A stretch of DNA of 64,000 nt from contig JAVVSD010000001.1 in the NCBI GenBank assembly GCA_036654375.1, positions 124,001 through 188,000 on the forward strand, in the 5' to 3' direction. Position numbers and translations under genes: made by a program. This document shows, piece after piece, positions 34,060 to 43,387 of the stretch; position 1 is the first letter of the stretch; each line of letters begins with the position of its first letter. The notes beneath the pieces were generated by a model that made no database searches, was not told the DNA's origin, and worked only from the letters and a program-made list of their open reading frames with translations. The DNA comes from RZYX01 sp036654375 (lineage in GTDB: Bacteria > Bacillota > Clostridia > Oscillospirales > Acutalibacteraceae).

Positions 34060-34605
34060 ATGAACAAATCTAAATTTTTAGCACTCATTCTTTCTCTTAT
34101 TATGGCATTGTCATTGGCTGCTTGTGGTGGTCAAGATAAAGAAGCAACAACAAAGCCATCAACAAAAAAGGCAACTACTACTACAACTACTACACCGGCT
34201 GCTCCTGAAGCTAAGGTTGTTGAAGTTAAAGATGCAAAGCTTCCTAATTTCACTATCAAAATCAATGACAAGCAGTACACAAACAAGGATTTCGCAACTC
34301 TTACTGTTTATTCTGCTGAGTCAACATCTGTAAACAAGAGCGGCACAGAAATCAAAGCTACATATGTTGGGTACAAGATTAAAGACATCTGTGACCTTCT
34401 CAAGCTTGACTTCTCAAATGGCATCGACGCTGTTGCTTCTGACGGATACAAAATGCCATATGACAAGAAGATTGTTAAAGCTGACTCAACTCTTCTTGGT
34501 ATCACTAAAGATGGCAGTGCAGACAAGGGACTTTTCGTTTCTCCTTGTGCAGAAACAGTTGCAAACCAATATTCAAAGATGGTTACAACAATTACAGTTA
34601 AATAA
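34060..34605 (+). CDS. Lipoprotein with one sulfite-oxidase-like module
   Basis: A 181-residue secreted lipoprotein. The signal peptide ends in the lipobox LAAC (Cys at residue 22). A Thr-rich linker ('TTTTTTTPAAPEA') leads to one domain related to the modules of the divergent giant protein ('YVGYKIKDICDLLKL', 'AVASDGYKMPYD', 'GLFVSPC'). It ends at 'KMVTTITVK'. AAAGGAG precedes the ATG. Shared leader type and shared module indicate that the two proteins act together on the cell surface; ligand unknown. Confidence 0.8.
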   Translation: MNKSKFLALILSLIMALSLAACGGQDKEATTKPSTKKATTTTTTTPAAPEAKVVEVKDAKLPNFTIKINDKQYTNKDFATLTVYSAESTSVNKSGTEIKATYVGYKIKDICDLLKLDFSNGIDAVASDGYKMPYDKKIVKADSTLLGITKDGSADKGLFVSPCAETVANQYSKMVTTITVK

Positions 34606-34635
34606 TTGAATTTCACTTTCCGAATCGATATACTC

Positions 34636-34672
34636 AAAAAGAGAGCATTCAATGTGAATGCTCTCTTTTATT
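34636..34672. terminator. Terminator between lipoprotein and rnmV
   Basis: AAAAGAGAGCATTC/GAATGCTCTCTTTT, 14-bp stem, 5-base loop; convergent genes share it. Confidence 0.88.
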
Positions 34673-34687
34673 ATTGCATGGATTGAT

Positions 34688-35290
34688 TTAATTGTTGTTG
34701 ATTTTATTTTTACATTGTTCAACAATTTGCTTATACTCTTCATAAGTTGTAAATATGTTTATTAGCTTTAAAAATGAGCTGGTTGAAAGCCTTGTCGGCA
34801 GGTCAAGAGCCTTTAAAAGCTCTGTACGAAGTTTTTTGCTTTTTGCTCCTCCTGATACACCATCTTCATAAAAGTCTGCACTTGTTATCTTCCTTGTTGG
34901 CTCAGAGATGCTTGTGCAGGTTACTCCCGCCCTTTCAAGTGCTTCAATTATCACCTGTGTTGGAACACCCTCAACTCCCAACTTGCCCTCTTTTGACGGC
35001 ACAATTTTTCTCTTTTCCTTGCCAAAAATATCCGGGACATAGGCGTGGGTTATTTCCTCCTGTGGAATACTTCCACCTATAAATGAGCGTATTTTAAAAC
35101 CCGCCGAGTCACTATCCGTAAGAATTACTATGCCCTTTGCTTTGGCAAGATTTCTTATTAGCTTCTGCTTTTCTTTATCCTTGAAAATCGCAAACCCATC
35201 GGTTTCGATTATGACTGCATCAAGGATTGAGGAGAGTTTTATTTTGTCATACTTTCCTTCAACGATTATTGCTTTATCAACCTTTATCAT
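34688..35290 (-). CDS. rnmV: Ribonuclease M5 (toprim protein)
   Basis: A 200-residue toprim-domain protein with 'AIIVEGKYDKIKL' (catalytic Glu), 'GIVILTDSDSAGFKIR' (DxD) and 'THAYVP'. RNase M5 matures the 5S rRNA ends in low-GC Gram-positives. The second ATG is chosen since TGGAG lies six bases before it; the first ATG directly abuts the holA stop. Gene order comEC-holA-rnmV suggests one transcript. Confidence 0.85.
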   Translation of the reverse strand: MIKVDKAIIVEGKYDKIKLSSILDAVIIETDGFAIFKDKEKQKLIRNLAKAKGIVILTDSDSAGFKIRSFIGGSIPQEEITHAYVPDIFGKEKRKIVPSKEGKLGVEGVPTQVIIEALERAGVTCTSISEPTRKITSADFYEDGVSGGAKSKKLRTELLKALDLPTRLSTSSFLKLINIFTTYEEYKQIVEQCKNKINNN

Positions 35291-35302
35291 ATTTATCTCC
35301 AT

Positions 35303-36328
35303 CTATGCTCTTGCAAGCTTAACCATCAGTTGTTCAAATATTATTCTGTTGCTCTGTGATGAACCCTTAAGTTTTTCATCTGCCTCGCTTAAATAATCAA
35401 GGCATTTGCAGAGCTGTTCTTTTGATATTTTACGACTACGCTTAAACGCATTATTGAGCCTGAAGTCACTTTTGTATTGCGTTGCGAAAGCCTGTTTTAA
35501 TGCTGATGCGCTATTTCCACTTACCTCAACTACCTTTGCCCTGTACATATCAACATATGCACTTATTAATGCTCCGCTTATCATTACTGGCTCCGTCTTT
35601 TGAGTTAGCAGTGTTTCGAGCAATGTAAAAGCACTGTCAAACGAGCGTGAAAGAAGTGCATCTATCATTTTAAAGGCGGTTGCCTCCACTGTCTTTATTG
35701 CAACTGCATCAATGGTTTCCTGCGTTATTTCACCGTTTGAATAGGCACACACTTTTTCAAGCTCGTTTAAAAGCGTATTCATATCTGTTCCGACAAGTGA
35801 AATAAGGTATGATGCTTCATTCCTTGACATTGTACATTCACGCTTTTTTGCACCCGCCATTAAAAGTGCAACCAAGTCACTTGGCGTTCTTTTATTAAGC
35901 TCTGCGACTGCTCCATGCTTGTCTATCAGCTTTAATATTTCCTTGGAATTGGATTTTTTTGTTGAAAAGCCTTTTGTATCCATCCAAAAAATCAAAACGC
36001 AAGTTTGTGGCAAATCTGAAAGTAGCTCAACAAGCTTTTCTTTTTCAGTGTCAGATGCAGAGTCAAAATCGAAGTCATGAACCAGCACGCAAGTGCGTTC
36101 ACACATCATCGGCAATGATTCAGCACATGATGCTATTTGGTCTGCATTCGCATCAGCCTCGTCAAGATAGTGCATATTAAAAGTGTCGAACCCTTGTGGC
36201 ACAACTTTTTTGGCTATTTGGTTTGCATAGTGTTGTTTGAGATAGCCTTCCTCACCCATTATTAAATAAACTGGCAAAAAAACGCCACTTGAAATATTTT
36301 TCTTCAGTCTTTGTTCATTTAGCTTCAA
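35303..36328 (-). CDS. holA: DNA polymerase III delta subunit
   Basis: A 341-residue HolA. It starts with 'LKKNISSGVFLPVYLIMGEE' and has an AAA+-like fold without a working P-loop, as in the family, and 'VGTDMNTLLNELEKVCAY'. Delta opens the beta clamp in the clamp loader. The TTG start overlaps the comEC stop (TTGA), with AAGGAG upstream, so the two are translationally coupled. comEC-holA adjacency is common in Firmicutes. Confidence 0.92.
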   Translation of the reverse strand: MKLNEQRLKKNISSGVFLPVYLIMGEEGYLKQHYANQIAKKVVPQGFDTFNMHYLDEADANADQIASCAESLPMMCERTCVLVHDFDFDSASDTEKEKLVELLSDLPQTCVLIFWMDTKGFSTKKSNSKEILKLIDKHGAVAELNKRTPSDLVALLMAGAKKRECTMSRNEASYLISLVGTDMNTLLNELEKVCAYSNGEITQETIDAVAIKTVEATAFKMIDALLSRSFDSAFTLLETLLTQKTEPVMISGALISAYVDMYRAKVVEVSGNSASALKQAFATQYKSDFRLNNAFKRSRKISKEQLCKCLDYLSEADEKLKGSSQSNRIIFEQLMVKLARA

Positions 36329-38514
36329 CTTTCATTTCTCCTTGCCGAAAACTCTTTTCCACCACGAGTTTTAATCTCGATTGAGCCACCGCCCGTTGCC
36401 ACAGCATTACCGCCGTTTACATTAATCTTTTCAACTGTTTTTTGTGCCATTTCTTTTTCATCGGATACTATTATAATACCAAAGTTGCCGTATTCCAAGC
36501 CCAGCGGAACTTTTGCCTGACATATAAGCACATCTGCAGATAAAAACTCCTTTGGAATTATGCTTATATCCGTTGATGGCATGAATGTTATTAGCACTTT
36601 TAATTTGCCTACTTTGAGTGTTGCAAACGATGATAATTTTTGGCTGTTGCAATAAATTTTTACATCGTCCCACAGAGTTATTTTTGTGTTCAGATTATTA
36701 TCTTCCTTTTTTTTAACTATTGTTGCAACTGAATAGCTTGCTTTTATCTGCTCGGCACAACCGCTTGATGCTTCCTCACTGTCTGTAACTACAAGCAAAT
36801 CCACCTTTTTTGTATTGTTTCTAAACAGTGCATCTTCTATTTCATATGGGGCGGAAAAACCGCCGCTACATCCGATTACAGCACTGTTATTTTCACGATT
36901 TATTATTATGCTTGAGCCGTTTCCGACATCAGCAACTTCTACTTTGGTTATGCCCTTATTACTTATTGTATCAGATAATATTACACAAAGCAAAATATTG
37001 AGTGACAAAAGTGCAGTAATTCTTATGTTCTTTTTTGTGTCACCCTTTATTAAAATTGCAACCGCTACCAGTATTAATGTTGCTATTATCCATGGAATTA
37101 TATAGTCATTGTGAAGTGATACATAGGCATATGGAAGCTTTGCAAGAAGGTGCGTTACCCACAGCATGAATTTTGCTATTAGCCCACATACAAAGAATAT
37201 TGGCATTTTTATAATCGATATTATTGGTATTGCAGATATCATTACGCCTACACCCGCAAGTATCATTGCAAAGCTCGCAATGTCTACGGTTAGGATATTT
37301 GCAATTGGTGATATCAGAGAAAATGCCTTAAAATTTATTATCAGTATCGGCATGGTGAAAATTGTTGCACAAAGGGTTATTGCAATTATATCTGCTCCTG
37401 CACTTACCACTTTTTTTAGCAAATCACTTTTTATTTTTTGGGTTTTTGATTTAATATAGTTACTTATTGGCTGTGATGTTAAAAGAATTCCAAGCGTTGC
37501 TGAAAAAGATAAAAGCAGACCAATATTCATTGCAGAAAATGGATTTACAGCAGTTATTAGCAGTGCCGCTGTGCCAAGCGAATTAATGGAGTCTGGTTCT
37601 CTGCCTATCAACTTTCCGGCAAAAAAGATAAGCATCATTAAGCCAGCTCGCATTACTGATGGTGTGAAAGCCGCCAAAGCCATTATTGCAAATACAAAGC
37701 CTGATGACACGAGCGCCGACTTTTTTCTTCTTACTCCTGCACTCCTCAAAAGCTGATATGCAAGCATCGACCATATTGACGTGTTTAGCCCTGAAACCGC
37801 AAAGAGATGTGTTACGCCTGTTTGTTTAAAATCTTTATACGCCTCATCTGACATCAGCTTTGTGCTGCCTGTTTGCATTGCAATAAGCACTGCACCCTCG
37901 TCCTTGGGAAGAAGCTGTAAGATTGTGTCTTTTATGTAATCCTGCATATCGATAAAAATGCTGTAGAACGCCTTTTTGTCTGGCTTTAAAAGCTCTATTT
38001 CCTCATATGTATATGCACCAATATAGACACCCATTGACTTGTAGTATTGCTTTGTATCGTTGTCATTACCAAGCTCATATACTGAGGCATTTTTTATTTT
38101 TACTGTATCGTTATATTCTGCATCTGAAAGGCTTTTTGAAGAGAGCCTTATTTTCATTTTTGCATCATTGCCATTCACATTTGTTGTCTTAATTAAATAT
38201 CTGTAGGCACCTGTTGATGATTTGCCCTGGTTTTCAACAACTGTTCCAACTATCGAAATTGTTTGCCCTGCAAGCTGTTTTTGAGGTATGTATTCGAACT
38301 GTGTCTGGGCTAAAAAAAGAAGGCAAGCTGACATTACCGCCAGAAATGCCGACGGAAAAACTGCCTCTTGCCTTAAAGACTTTATTGATATTGTCACTAC
38401 AAATGACACTGCACCGATTGCAAAAAATATAAGAACTGACTTGCCACCCAATACTCCAATAAAAACGAGGGTTAGCAGAAAGGTTATTCCTATTACCGCC
38501 ATCGGTCGTTTCAA
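36325..38514 (-). CDS. comEC: ComEC/Rec2 DNA-uptake channel with degenerate C-terminal domain
   Basis: About 729 residues: N-terminal membrane helices and a DUF4131-type OB region, then the competence domain with 'FKQTGVTHLFAVSGLNTSIW' (conserved H.. SGLN block) and many helices, then a beta-lactamase-like tail. In the tail the usual metal motif (THxxxDH) is replaced by VVTDSEEASSG and 'DVGQGD' reads DVGNGS, so nuclease activity looks lost. ComEC passes single-stranded DNA through the membrane. The start is most likely a TTG (MKRPMAVIG) with TTGGAG nine bases upstream. Confidence 0.88.
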   Translation of the reverse strand: MKRPMAVIGITFLLTLVFIGVLGGKSVLIFFAIGAVSFVVTISIKSLRQEAVFPSAFLAVMSACLLFLAQTQFEYIPQKQLAGQTISIVGTVVENQGKSSTGAYRYLIKTTNVNGNDAKMKIRLSSKSLSDAEYNDTVKIKNASVYELGNDNDTKQYYKSMGVYIGAYTYEEIELLKPDKKAFYSIFIDMQDYIKDTILQLLPKDEGAVLIAMQTGSTKLMSDEAYKDFKQTGVTHLFAVSGLNTSIWSMLAYQLLRSAGVRRKKSALVSSGFVFAIMALAAFTPSVMRAGLMMLIFFAGKLIGREPDSINSLGTAALLITAVNPFSAMNIGLLLSFSATLGILLTSQPISNYIKSKTQKIKSDLLKKVVSAGADIIAITLCATIFTMPILIINFKAFSLISPIANILTVDIASFAMILAGVGVMISAIPIISIIKMPIFFVCGLIAKFMLWVTHLLAKLPYAYVSLHNDYIIPWIIATLILVAVAILIKGDTKKNIRITALLSLNILLCVILSDTISNKGITKVEVADVGNGSSIIINRENNSAVIGCSGGFSAPYEIEDALFRNNTKKVDLLVVTDSEEASSGCAEQIKASYSVATIVKKKEDNNLNTKITLWDDVKIYCNSQKLSSFATLKVGKLKVLITFMPSTDISIIPKEFLSADVLICQAKVPLGLEYGNFGIIIVSDEKEMAQKTVEKINVNGGNAVATGGGSIEIKTRGGKEFSARRNES

Positions 38515-38571
38515 TAAAATCAGCTCCAAGTGTTATTTTGGGTAATGCCTGATTTTCACTTCATCCTTATA

Positions 38572-38910
38572 TTAGCCTGGAGGCCATGTGAAATCTCTGC
38601 CTCCGAGTAAATGAAAATGAAGGTGTTCAACCGTTTGTCCTGCACTTTCGCCTGCGTTTGAAACCACTCTGAATCCATTTTCAAGGTTTTGTTCCTTTGC
38701 AAGCTTTGCTGCAACTTCAAAGATATGACCCACTACAGAAGCATTGCTTTTGTCGACCTCTGCAACAGATTTTATATGCTGTTTGGGAATTATGAGAATA
38801 TGGACAGGTGCCTTTGGGTCAAGGTCATAAAAGGCCATTACTTTATCATCCTCATATACCTTATTTGACGGAATATCGCCACTTACTATTTTGCAAAAGA
38901 TACAATCCAC
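38572..38910 (-). CDS. HIT family nucleotide hydrolase (HinT-like)
   Basis: A 112-residue protein with 'CIFCKIVSGDIPSNKVYED' at the start and the histidine triad HLHFHLLGG near the C-terminus. HinT-type enzymes hydrolyse nucleoside phosphoramidates and aminoacyl adenylates; the position just after alaS is common and may reflect that. The start is GTG with AGGAG about ten bases upstream. Confidence 0.94.
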   Translation of the reverse strand: MDCIFCKIVSGDIPSNKVYEDDKVMAFYDLDPKAPVHILIIPKQHIKSVAEVDKSNASVVGHIFEVAAKLAKEQNLENGFRVVSNAGESAGQTVEHLHFHLLGGRDFTWPPG

Positions 38911-38930
38911 TATTGCTCAACTCCTTTTAT

Positions 38931-41570
38931 TTAACTATTTAACATCGAAGCAATAATTGACTCAACTGCCGCCATTGCCTCTTGTGTTTTTGAAATATCT
39001 TTGCCACCAGCCATTGCACTTTCTGGCTTTCCTCCACCGCTTCCGTTTGCAAGCTTTGCAACTTCTCTAACGATATTTCCTGCGTTGGCTCCACTTGCAA
39101 TTGCATCTTTTGAGCAGGCACAAGCAAAATTGACACTGCCCTTTGCTGTTTGTGTTCCTGCAACAACAACAACAATGTTGTCGCCATTTTGCATTGCACT
39201 GTCGCACATTGAACGCAAATCGTTTGGTGCTGTGTCCTTCATAACTGCTGTTATAAGCTTTATGCTACCAATATCCTTTGCATTTTCAAGCATACTTTTT
39301 GCATTTATTATTGCAAGCTCCGCACTCAACTGTTCTGCGTGCTTTTCTTTTGCTTTAAGCTCACTTACAAGCACAGAAGCCTTTGTTGCAAGCTCTGCTG
39401 TGTTAGAAATCTTCATTGCCTGCGCTGTGGATTTTATGAGGGTTTCCTTTTCGTCTATAAAATCAAGCACTCCAAATCCTGTAACACCCTCTATTCTTCT
39501 TACTCCGGCTGCTACAGAACTTTCGCTTATTATTTTAAAAAGCCCAAGTTTTCCTGAATTGTCAACATGAGTTCCACCACAAAGCTCTGTGGAAAAATCC
39601 CCTGCTCTGACAACTCTGACAACATCTCCATATTTTTCGCTAAACAATGCCATAGCACCAAGCTTCTTTGCTTCTTCTATCGGCATTTCTGTTGAGGATA
39701 CTTCGACTGCGTCAAGTATTATGCTGTTTATTTCCTGCTCTACTTTTGCTATTTCTTCCTGTGTCAGAGCAGAAAAATGTGAAAAATCAAAACGAACTGT
39801 ATTTGCAGTTACAAGCTGTCCAGCCTGCTCAACATGGCTACCAAGAACCTTGCGAAGTGATGCTTGCAAAAGGTGTGCTGCTGTGTGATTACGCATAATT
39901 GACTTTCTTGTCTGCTCATCAACTTGTGCAACGACATTTTCACAAACTTTTGCTGTTCCGCTTATTATTGAACCCTCATGAAGAAAAACTCCGTTTTGTG
40001 TTTTTATTGTATTATCAACTTCAAAAGTGAAACCTTCACTTGAAATTATACCTATATCACCTATCTGTCCACCACTTTCGGCATAGAAAGGAGTTTTGTT
40101 CAAAGCGAGGATTATACCGTCACCCTCATCTGCTGTTTCAACCTTTTCACCGTTTACTATTATTGCTTCAAGCTTTGCCTGTGACTTTAGAGATGTGTAG
40201 CCCAAGAAATTTGTGGCCGAAAGAGCTTCTGCTGCATTTCCTGTGCCTTTCCAAGCATCAGCTCCTGCATCCTTCCTTGCTGCTCTTGCTCTTTGCCTCT
40301 GCTCTGCAACAAGCTGGGAAAATTTGTCTTCGTCAACTGTCATTGACTTTTCCCCAAGAATTTCTTTTGTTAAATCTATTGGAAAACCAAAGGTGTCTGA
40401 AAGCTTAAAAGCATCCTCTCCGCTGAGAACATTTGACTTTGCATTTTCTATCATTTCTGAAAGAAGCTGCATTCCTGTGTCTATTGTTTTTTCAAAGCTT
40501 TCTTCCTCGCTCTGTATAATTTTTATAATAAAATCATGCTTGTCAACAAGATTTGGATATGCTGAAGCATTTTCCATTATGACTGTTTCGGCAACATCTG
40601 CAAGGAAAGCATGGTCAATACCAAGAAGCCTGCCATGCCTTGCCGCTCTGCGAAGCAATCGACGAAGAACATAACCTCTTCCCTCATTTGAAGGCATAAC
40701 TCCGTCACTAATCATGAATGTCGTGCTTCTGATATGGTCTGTTATAACTCGGAGCGATACATCGCTCTTATCGTTGTCATGATATTTTACATCTGCTATG
40801 TGCATTATGTGCTTCATTATGTTCTGAACTGTGTCAACCTCAAATAGATTGTCAACATTCTGTGAAATACAGGCAAGCCTTTCAAGCCCCATACCAGTGT
40901 CAATATTTGGCTTTGCAAGAGGTGTGTAATTATTTTTACCATCGTTTTCAAACTGTGTGAAAACAAGGTTCCAGAACTCTACAAAACGGTCGCAATCGCA
41001 ACCAACTGCACAATCTGGTGAGCCACACCCATGCTCAATTCCACGGTCAAAATGAAGTTCAGAACAAGGGCCACAAGGACCAGCACCATGCTCCCAGAAA
41101 TTATCTTCTTTCCCCAACCTAACAATATGGTCTGGTGCAACGCCGATTTCCTTTGTCCAAATTTCAAATGTTTCGTCATCGTCTTCATATATGCTGATAA
41201 AAATTTTATCAATTGGCATTTCCATAACCTTGGTGCAAAACTCCCATGCCCAAGCTGTCGCCTCGTGCTTAAAGTAGTTTCCAAATGAGAAGTTGCCAAG
41301 CATTTCAAAGTATGTTCCATGCCTTGCAGTTTTTCCGACTCTCTCAATATCTGGTGTTCTTATGCACTTTTGGCAGGTTGTCACCCTGTTTTTTGGCGGA
41401 ACTATTTCACCGGTAAAATACTTTTTCATTGGTGCCATTCCCGAGTTTATAAGAAGCAAGCTTTTATCCGCTTGCGGAACAAGCGAAAAGCTGGGCAGAC
41501 GAAGATGCCCTTTACTTTCAAAAAAGCTTAAAAATTTTTCTCTGATTTCATTGAGTCCTGTCCATTCCAT
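38931..41570 (-). CDS. alaS: Alanyl-tRNA synthetase
   Basis: A full-length 879-residue AlaRS. It shows 'FFESKGHLRLPSFSLVP', 'INSGMAPMKKYFTGE', the editing-site motifs HTAAHLL and CGGTHVDN, and a C-terminal DHHA1 domain ending with 'GSGGGKPESAMAGGKD'. It charges tRNA-Ala and removes mischarged Ser/Gly. The leader from the promoter at 41657-41685 is under 90 bases, so there is no T-box. HIT gene follows. Confidence 0.98.
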   Translation of the reverse strand: MEWTGLNEIREKFLSFFESKGHLRLPSFSLVPQADKSLLLINSGMAPMKKYFTGEIVPPKNRVTTCQKCIRTPDIERVGKTARHGTYFEMLGNFSFGNYFKHEATAWAWEFCTKVMEMPIDKIFISIYEDDDETFEIWTKEIGVAPDHIVRLGKEDNFWEHGAGPCGPCSELHFDRGIEHGCGSPDCAVGCDCDRFVEFWNLVFTQFENDGKNNYTPLAKPNIDTGMGLERLACISQNVDNLFEVDTVQNIMKHIMHIADVKYHDNDKSDVSLRVITDHIRSTTFMISDGVMPSNEGRGYVLRRLLRRAARHGRLLGIDHAFLADVAETVIMENASAYPNLVDKHDFIIKIIQSEEESFEKTIDTGMQLLSEMIENAKSNVLSGEDAFKLSDTFGFPIDLTKEILGEKSMTVDEDKFSQLVAEQRQRARAARKDAGADAWKGTGNAAEALSATNFLGYTSLKSQAKLEAIIVNGEKVETADEGDGIILALNKTPFYAESGGQIGDIGIISSEGFTFEVDNTIKTQNGVFLHEGSIISGTAKVCENVVAQVDEQTRKSIMRNHTAAHLLQASLRKVLGSHVEQAGQLVTANTVRFDFSHFSALTQEEIAKVEQEINSIILDAVEVSSTEMPIEEAKKLGAMALFSEKYGDVVRVVRAGDFSTELCGGTHVDNSGKLGLFKIISESSVAAGVRRIEGVTGFGVLDFIDEKETLIKSTAQAMKISNTAELATKASVLVSELKAKEKHAEQLSAELAIINAKSMLENAKDIGSIKLITAVMKDTAPNDLRSMCDSAMQNGDNIVVVVAGTQTAKGSVNFACACSKDAIASGANAGNIVREVAKLANGSGGGKPESAMAGGKDISKTQEAMAAVESIIASMLNS

Positions 41571-41656
41571 AACTAACTCTCCCTGTCATGTCGGCAAAAA
41601 TACAGCAGATTACATTCGGTAAAAGTCGAATTTCCCGCACAAAAGATTATTTGACA

Positions 41657-41685
41657 ATTTTACTATTATATTACTTCTTTGTCAA
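41657..41685 (-). promoter_or_regulatory. Promoter of alaS
   Basis: Minus-strand TTGACA and TAAAAT, 17 bases apart. The -35 hexamer overlaps the stop codon of the PBP gene. Confidence 0.7.
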
Positions 41686-43280
41686 CTGTTCAGGGCCGTT
41701 ACTTTTTCTGATATTTCCTTGAAAACTGGCGCACAATCGCCACTTCCGCTTGTGCCAAACTCCTTCATAACAGCCACTGCATAGCGTGGCTTTTCAGCAG
41801 GGAAATAGCCGACAAACCACGAGTGGCAAACTTCAACCCCATTTTGATACCATCCGCTCTGTGCTGTTGCTGTTTTTCCGCAGGCAGTTGTGTTTATTGG
41901 CTTTGCTCTTTCATTTTCATCAACAACCGTTTTTAGCATTGATGTTACCTGTTTTGCAGTCACTTTTGCCATTGCTCTGTTACCAGATGTTGATTTATAC
42001 TGCTTTGTCAATTTACCGTTTTCATCAACAAGTGCCTTGACAATAAATGGTTGAGTGTAGTATCCATCTGCTGCGATTGTTGCAAATGCTGACGCCATTT
42101 GAAGTGGTGTTGCAAGAAGGTCACCCTGTCCAAACGCAAAATTTGCAATCGCCGCCTCTGAATTAAGGCTGCTGGCAAGTGGCAGATTGCCCTCATTAGC
42201 CTCCATTCCTTCGGCAAGTGTGACACCTCGTGCAAAACCCATGTTGTTTGCCATTTTTATAAGCTTTGGCATATTAATTTTGTTTGCAAGGTCAATAAAA
42301 TATGTGTTGCATGACTTTGAAAGTGCCTGTTGCATATCCACATCGCCATGGCCATTTTTATCAAAGCACGAAAATGTTGTTCCGCTTCTTTTGGTGCTTC
42401 CTGTGCAGGTATATCGTGTGGTTGGAGAAATATTGTCATTCTCAATTGCTGATGCTGCAACAATTGCCTTAAACGATGAGCCAACTGTGTACTGAGTTAT
42501 ACAGCGATTTATAAAAGGTGAGTTTTGGTCATGCAGGCTTTCGCCAAGATTGTTTGCATCAAATGTTGGTCTGCTTGCCATTGCCTTTATTTCGCCTGTT
42601 CCTACCTCCACAACAACTACACAGCCACATTCGATTGAGCTGTTGTCTATTGCTTTTTCTGATATTTCCTGAACTTTTGAATCTATCGTTAACATTAGTC
42701 CTTGCGATTTTGTATATTCTGAGTCCTGAATTTCTATATCTGAGCCAGGCAAAAGCCTTCCCAATGCATCAATAGTAAACCCCGCTCTTAATGCTCCACT
42801 GTTTTTTTCAAGATACTTATTGAAGCTCTTTTCCAGCCCTGATGTTCCTTTTCCTGCGTTATCAAGGTAACCGACAATATGTGATGCCAACTGGTCTTTT
42901 GAATAGCGTCCCATGATTTTTATTACTCTTGTATCTTTTGTTTCTTTTATCTCATGGTCAAGAGAAATTAGAGTTGGCATTCCAGCAGACAAATTCTTTG
43001 AAAGCTTTTTGAATTGCTCTTCTGACAATATTCCATTTAACCCCGCAAGTGCCGCTGAAGTTGGCTTAACTGCAAGATAATATTTTGGTGCTGAATTTGT
43101 TATTGGCTTCATATTGCAATCATATATTATTCCTCTTGATGTATCCACCGTTATTGAACGAGTGTTGCTTCTTGCCGCACTTTCTGCATAATCATTGGTA
43201 ATTATGCTTGCAAAGCGAAAAACAAGCCCTCCAAGTGAAAACACAATGGCACAATAAAGAACTATTACTCTTTTACGCAT
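41682..43280 (-). CDS. Class B penicillin-binding protein (transpeptidase)
   Basis: A 532-residue PBP: N-terminal membrane helix ('VIVLYCAIVFSLGGLVF'), dimerisation region starting 'VDTSRGIIYDCNMKPI', then the transpeptidase domain with SxxK as SSFK in 'YTVGSSFKAIVAAS', SxN as SCN in 'LSKSCNTYF', and KTA in 'ACGKTATAQSG' where KTG is usual. It resembles the FtsI/SpoVD group and cross-links peptidoglycan in division or sporulation. ATG with GGAGGTG upstream is chosen over a longer frame. Confidence 0.88.
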   Translation of the reverse strand: MRKRVIVLYCAIVFSLGGLVFRFASIITNDYAESAARSNTRSITVDTSRGIIYDCNMKPITNSAPKYYLAVKPTSAALAGLNGILSEEQFKKLSKNLSAGMPTLISLDHEIKETKDTRVIKIMGRYSKDQLASHIVGYLDNAGKGTSGLEKSFNKYLEKNSGALRAGFTIDALGRLLPGSDIEIQDSEYTKSQGLMLTIDSKVQEISEKAIDNSSIECGCVVVVEVGTGEIKAMASRPTFDANNLGESLHDQNSPFINRCITQYTVGSSFKAIVAASAIENDNISPTTRYTCTGSTKRSGTTFSCFDKNGHGDVDMQQALSKSCNTYFIDLANKINMPKLIKMANNMGFARGVTLAEGMEANEGNLPLASSLNSEAAIANFAFGQGDLLATPLQMASAFATIAADGYYTQPFIVKALVDENGKLTKQYKSTSGNRAMAKVTAKQVTSMLKTVVDENERAKPINTTACGKTATAQSGWYQNGVEVCHSWFVGYFPAEKPRYAVAVMKEFGTSGSGDCAPVFKEISEKVTALNS

Positions 43281-43387
43281 AACAAAAGCACCTCCAAGCT
43301 TATTATGGGCTTTTTGGTGCTGTATAATTCTGTTAATAAACAATAGTTTGCATTATAACTGATACTTTTATTTTAATAATTAATTTG

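Noticed and set aside
41571..41660. T-box riboswitch upstream of alaS
   Set aside because: The leader after the predicted promoter is under 90 bases, too short for a T-box, and no T-box core sequence was seen.
41682..43280. Inactive PBP because KTG reads KTA
   Set aside because: SxxK and SxN are intact and the third motif tolerates Ala in some relatives, so loss of activity cannot be claimed.
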